Assembly: GCA_030043815.1 (NCBI GenBank)
Contig: JASHWX010000092.1
Span: 1 to 10,753 of the forward strand
From: Candidatus Rhabdochlamydia sp.
Lineage (GTDB): Bacteria > Chlamydiota > Chlamydiia > Chlamydiales > Rhabdochlamydiaceae
Length of the DNA stretch: 10,753 bases
Direction of reading: 5' to 3'
The position numbers and the translations under genes were made by a program. The first letter of the stretch is position 1. The number at the start of each line of letters is the position of its first letter. Shown one piece after another: positions 8,505-10,753 of the stretch. Under the pieces are notes generated by a model that ran no database searches, had not been told where the DNA came from, and saw nothing but the letters and a program-made list of their open reading frames with translations.

Positions 8505-8780
8505 TGCAATCAATAAGGCCCTAATAATTTTTAAGCCAGGGTTTCCACGTGGAGAAAGAATTCGATAGAGCTGTTCTCTTCGAATTCGTACTCTCCGTGC
8601 GAGTTTTCCAAGCCCTCCTTGTGCTTCCGCAACATTTCGAAGGGCAAGTAGGAAAAGCTTTTGAGATTCTTCGTCACCTTTCAGGCTTTCTTCCCAAGCC
8701 GCATTTAAATAAGCTACAGCTTCATCATGATCTTTGAGATATTCGATGAGTTCTTCTTGATAATCTCTATACCTTGGCAT
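8478..8780 (-). CDS. Antitoxin-like HTH protein (HigA-like, COG3636/TIGR02684 type), apparently without a toxin partner
   Basis: A 100-residue protein with the familiar layout of the addiction-module antidote family. Residues 21-30 read AVAYLNAAWE, then KLFLLALRNVAEAQGG (41-56), then a helix-turn-helix with LGKLARRV (57-64), RREQLYRILSPRGNP (67-81) and a final ALGINLRFA. The RE.LYR.LSP.GNP signature is diagnostic for this group, which normally binds DNA, represses its own operon and neutralises a RelE/HigB-type toxin. I prefer the ATG at 8780 over the in-frame ATG at 8801: an AGAGAG sequence lies 5 nt before it, MPRY.DY is a typical N-terminus, and the upstream ATG falls inside an 18-bp palindrome that is more likely an operator. 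No RelE/HigB-like gene lies on either side, so it is an orphan or a solo regulator. Its 3' end overlaps the convergent giant gene by 27 nt. Confidence 0.85.
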   Translation of the reverse strand: MPRYRDYQEELIEYLKDHDEAVAYLNAAWEESLKGDEESQKLFLLALRNVAEAQGGLGKLARRVRIRREQLYRILSPRGNPGLKIIRALLIALGINLRFA

Positions 8781-8793
8781 CTTTTCTCTCTTT

Positions 8794-8811
8794 TGTAACA
8801 TATAAGTTACA
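8794..8811. promoter_or_regulatory. Near-perfect 18-bp palindrome, candidate operator for the antitoxin-like gene
   Basis: TGTAACATATAAGTTACA has TGTAAC/TGTTAC-type arms that are exact inverted repeats (TGTAAC and GTTACA) around a symmetric TATA; only the A/A pair flanking TATA is mismatched. It lies 13-31 nt upstream of the chosen start at 8780, where autorepressing antitoxins usually bind. A TTATAT hexamer on the minus strand falls inside it and could be the -10 element. The operator role is an inference from position and symmetry. Confidence 0.5.
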
Positions 8812-8822
8812 TAAAAGCAAAA

Positions 8823-8837
8823 TTTTTGTCACAAAAA
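8823..8837. repeat. Short perfect palindrome TTTTTGT-C-ACAAAAA
   Basis: A 15-nt perfect palindrome about a single C, between the stop of the unknown gene (8856) and the antitoxin-like gene. The core TGTcACA recalls the TGTAAC/GTTACA arms of the neighbouring 18-bp palindrome, so it may be a second, weaker protein-binding site. The loop is too small and the stem too AT-rich for a convincing terminator. Confidence 0.3.
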
Positions 8838-8855
8838 ATAAACAGATAATGCCCT

Positions 8856-10115
8856 TTAAGATTTTTCTTCAAAGGCATGGCGCAATGTGGGAATATGCCG
8901 ATCCATGAACATGAGTTGGGTCAAGGAGAGATCTTGGATGAATTTAAGCCGCGTGAAATCATCATGGTTTGGCTTAGTCTCATTGATTGCATAGATTGTG
9001 GTAATTTGTTTAATGCCATCAAGAAGCTGCTGCATGGCGACTCGATACGTTTTTCCAAACTCATGAATTCCCTCCGTAAGATTCCGATCGACCTGAGGGA
9101 GGTTGTTTAAAGGCTTTTCGTAGTCCTCATGGTTAAAAGGAGCGAGGCTCATTCCACGAGGAGTTAAAGCCTCTTCTTTTTCGGGATCGATCTTTTTGAC
9201 AAGTTTCAGCCAGGAGCCATCTCTTCCTTGGACAATTTGAGAGGCTTGGGTCACAAGCTCTTGCTTTTTATTCGGAGAAGAGCTCAAGTTCTTGATCGCG
9301 AAGTGGACCACTGCCGTGACTGTCATTAAAATGGCAGAACAATCACCCATTTTTTTTGCCAAGTAAAGATGGCGGAGGTCGCTCGTAAGATCATCGAGGT
9401 TCTCACACGCATCCGAAGGGAATTTTTGATCATAATAAGCCTTAAATGCGGTATCGACTTTCTCATAAAAATCCGCTTCGGGACTTCTCTTGCCTCCGAT
9501 GCAATCCACGGTTTTGCAGATTTCGTAATCTTTGCTCTTAAGTAGTTTTTCAGGGACAACCTTAACTAATTCTCTTTTTAATATCCCTTCAGACAATCCA
9601 AATCCTTGGGTCTTTTTGACCCAGTCTTTCGGCACTTTTAATTGGCTGGAAATATCGATTCCATATTTTGTTTTCAGATCGGTAGAAATGGCTTTCGCAA
9701 ACTTTTTAAATTCCTTTCTTCTATTCCAATATTTAAAAGCGCTTCTATCTCGGTCTATTCGGCTATCTTTGCTCAATGCCTTTGCATATTTTTCCCTCGC
9801 CCTGTCTAGGGATTGATATTTGTCCAAGAGGCGCTGCTCATCGGCTTGCAGACTCTGAAAAAACACCTTCATCATCAGATCTTGATACAAGGAACTCTTC
9901 ATTAAAACGGCAAAATGCCCCTTTGCAGTCGTAGGATCTTGCCGCTCTTTCATGAGTTCAAAGAGATATGCTAAAATGCGGACTTCATGGTCATATTGGT
10001 CTTTTAGGAATATTTTAGGGAGCTTCGAGATCGAATATTGATGAGGGAGGAAGGGCGGCTTCTTAGGTGAAGAAGAAGAAGATAGCTCCACGCTCGGGAT
10101 TTTGGGTATTGTCAT
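8856..10115 (-). CDS. Hypothetical protein, 419 aa, no recognised domain
   Basis: I do not recognise this family. The protein opens with a short proline- and serine-containing tail (SSSSS at residues 12-16, then PKKPPFLPHQY). A long, strongly charged, probably alpha-helical body follows (about 85-165, rich in K, R, D, E). A moderately hydrophobic stretch lies mid-to-late (SAILMTVTAVVHFAIKNL), too polar at its edges to be a clear membrane helix. A C-terminal helical part follows (FGKTYRVAMQQLLDGIKQI). There is no signal peptide and no catalytic signature I can name. The start is the ATG at 10115; no Shine-Dalgarno sequence precedes it (TTACCTT), common in this window. It is followed after 75 nt by the antitoxin-like gene on the same strand, but the palindrome between them argues that the latter has its own promoter. 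A low-complexity Ser-rich N-terminus is compatible with a type III effector, but that is only a guess. Confidence 0.85.
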   Translation of the reverse strand: MTIPKIPSVELSSSSSPKKPPFLPHQYSISKLPKIFLKDQYDHEVRILAYLFELMKERQDPTTAKGHFAVLMKSSLYQDLMMKVFFQSLQADEQRLLDKYQSLDRAREKYAKALSKDSRIDRDRSAFKYWNRRKEFKKFAKAISTDLKTKYGIDISSQLKVPKDWVKKTQGFGLSEGILKRELVKVVPEKLLKSKDYEICKTVDCIGGKRSPEADFYEKVDTAFKAYYDQKFPSDACENLDDLTSDLRHLYLAKKMGDCSAILMTVTAVVHFAIKNLSSSPNKKQELVTQASQIVQGRDGSWLKLVKKIDPEKEEALTPRGMSLAPFNHEDYEKPLNNLPQVDRNLTEGIHEFGKTYRVAMQQLLDGIKQITTIYAINETKPNHDDFTRLKFIQDLSLTQLMFMDRHIPTLRHAFEEKS

Positions 10116-10123
10116 AAGGTAAC

Positions 10124-10164
10124 ATTTTGAATCGTATATTAAAAATTTGTCAAGACTGAATATA
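10124..10164 (-). promoter_or_regulatory. Candidate promoter region of the 419-aa gene
   Basis: On the minus strand a perfect TTGACA (plus-strand 10148-10153) is followed after 18 nt by CAAAAT (10124-10129), a 4/6 match to the -10 consensus. That would start transcription almost at the ATG (10115). A better -10, TATATT (10159-10164), lies further upstream but lacks a good -35. Either is possible; no start site is proven. Confidence 0.3.
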
Positions 10165-10190
10165 AGTATTTGATTACAAGAAGCTTAATA

Positions 10191-10238
10191 ATTTTTGCGG
10201 AGAAAATCACGCCTAATCTCCGCAAAAATGCGGAGATT
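10191..10238. repeat. Three-arm inverted-repeat cluster forming two alternative hairpins
   Basis: ATTTTTGCGGAG (10191-10202) is the exact inverse of CTCCGCAAAAAT (10218-10229), a 12-bp stem with a 15-nt loop. The middle arm also pairs with the third: AATCTCCGCA (10215-10224) against TGCGGAGATT (10229-10238), a 10-bp stem with an AAAA loop. The shared middle arm makes the two hairpins mutually exclusive. TGCGGAGA occurs twice as a direct repeat (10196, 10229). No T-run follows on either strand, so an ordinary intrinsic terminator is unlikely. A protein-binding site, an attenuator-like switch, or the remnant of a small palindromic mobile repeat are all possible. Confidence 0.6.
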
Positions 10239-10370
10239 GGCCGCAGTACGAGCTATTGTCTGATTTTTAAAAAATAAAATTTGTTGTTGTGCTCAACTAG
10301 ACACTAGTCATAATTGAGGCTTAAGCTTTTACAAAATATCCCTGAAATAGACTTAAAATTATTATTTTAA

Positions 10371-10399
10371 TATTATTATATGTCAATATTTAGTATAAT
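10371..10399 (+). promoter_or_regulatory. Candidate promoter of the F-box gene
   Basis: A perfect TATAAT (10394-10399) is preceded at 17 nt by TATTAT (10371-10376), a poor -35. Initiation near 10405 would leave a leader of about 25 nt before the ATG at 10431. The surroundings are extremely AT-rich, so chance matches are likely and confidence is limited. Confidence 0.35.
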
Positions 10400-10430
10400 T
10401 AATAACGAAATAAAAAATATAATGGTTATT

Positions 10431-10753
10431 ATGAGTCTAATTCCAGAAATAAAATCAGAAGTGCCGCGCATCCTCGCTCTTCCCTCAGATCTGTTAAGGG
10501 AACATATCTTCCCGCAACTCACCTGTTTGAATGATTTTATGAGTTTGCGCCTCGTCTGCAGGCGCACTAATAAAATTGCTGATCAGGTGCTTAGCAAACT
10601 GCTTTTCTCCAATCAAATTGTACTTAAGGATTTAACTCTTACATTCAATTGCTATGGGTCGATAGTGTTCTCACCGATAGCGAAACTCTTTTATCAATTT
10701 AAGAAGAGGATTTATCGATCTAATCCTGATGCGACAACCAAAGACACCCTCAT
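10431..10753 (+). CDS. F-box domain protein (3'-partial)
   Basis: The frame is open from the ATG at 10431 (or the in-frame ATG at 10422) to the window end. Residues about 15-55 match the F-box: LALPSDLLREHIFPQL, then NDFMSLRLVCRRTNKIADQ, giving the LP..l...IF..L....dl..lr.VCrr...iA.d pattern. In eukaryotes the F-box binds Skp1 and brings substrates to SCF (Skp1-Cullin-F-box) ubiquitin ligases. Bacterial F-box proteins, known in Legionella and amoeba-associated chlamydiae, are typically secreted effectors that hijack this machinery. The substrate-binding part (often leucine-rich or ankyrin repeats) lies beyond the window. No Shine-Dalgarno sequence is visible before either ATG; 10431 is chosen because it leaves the longer leader after the TATAAT, and this choice is uncertain. 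Confidence 0.8.
   Translation, partial: MSLIPEIKSEVPRILALPSDLLREHIFPQLTCLNDFMSLRLVCRRTNKIADQVLSKLLFSNQIVLKDLTLTFNCYGSIVFSPIAKLFYQFKKRIYRSNPDATTKDTL

Larger units (their letters stand above)
10116..10430. other. AT-rich intergenic spacer between divergent genes
   Basis: This 315-nt stretch carries no credible gene. It holds the putative promoter of the leftward 419-aa gene, a GC-containing inverted-repeat cluster (10191-10238), and a very AT-rich segment (about 10260-10430) with the putative promoter of the F-box gene. A weak CTAG-ACA-CTAG hairpin (10297-10307) lies between CTCAA (10292) and TTGAG (10318). TTAAGCTT-type octamers near 10181-10188 and 10321-10328 flank the cluster in inverted orientation. 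Confidence 0.7.

Noticed and set aside
8781..8801. Alternative upstream start (MLQKREK...) for the antitoxin-like gene
   Set aside because: That ATG lies inside the 18-bp palindrome and has no ribosome-binding site, while the ATG at 8780 has AGAGAG at good spacing and gives the family-typical N-terminus.
8823..8837. Terminator after the 419-aa gene
   Set aside because: The palindrome has a one-base centre and almost only A/T pairs, so it cannot form a stable terminator hairpin.
10181..10328. Small transposable element bounded by TTAAGCTT inverted octamers
   Set aside because: The terminal similarity is only eight bases in an AT-rich region and no target-site duplication is visible.

Overview
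The window looks like an accessory, host-interaction region of an obligate intracellular bacterium, most plausibly an environmental chlamydia (Parachlamydia/Waddlia/Simkania type). A Legionella- or Coxiella-like symbiont of protists is the main alternative. The grounds are indirect: very large ankyrin/HEAT-type repeat proteins in tandem, a eukaryotic-type F-box protein, weak Shine-Dalgarno sequences, and moderately GC-balanced genes separated by an AT-rich spacer. No rRNA, tRNA or core gene is present to fix the taxon.

Layout: positions 2-3409 (+) hold the 3' part of a giant gene that enters from the left edge. Positions 3402-8504 (+) hold a complete 1,700-residue paralogue that overlaps it by 8 nt (ATGATTGA), so the two form a translationally coupled tandem pair. 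Both share one architecture: N-terminal ankyrin-like repeats, a long alpha-helical/HEAT-like middle, a very highly conserved block whose R...S/T...ExE pattern suggests an ADP-ribosyltransferase fold, and a C-terminal HD-phosphohydrolase-like domain in which the signature HD reads HY. Tail to tail with the second gene, and overlapping it by 27 nt, lies a small antitoxin-like HTH gene (8478-8780, -) of the HigA-like COG3636/TIGR02684 type. No toxin partner is visible, and an 18-bp near-palindrome sits just upstream of its start. Next comes a 419-residue gene of unknown function (8856-10115, -). A 315-nt AT-rich spacer follows, containing a three-arm inverted-repeat cluster able to form two mutually exclusive hairpins. 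The window ends inside an F-box gene (10431 onward, +).

The two giant proteins and the F-box protein are all candidates for secreted effectors acting on host signalling or ubiquitin pathways. The antitoxin gene and the unknown gene read on the opposite strand and have no obvious functional tie to them. All domain assignments are by eye from sequence motifs. The ankyrin, F-box and HTH calls are strong; the ADP-ribosyltransferase and HD-like calls are inferences.
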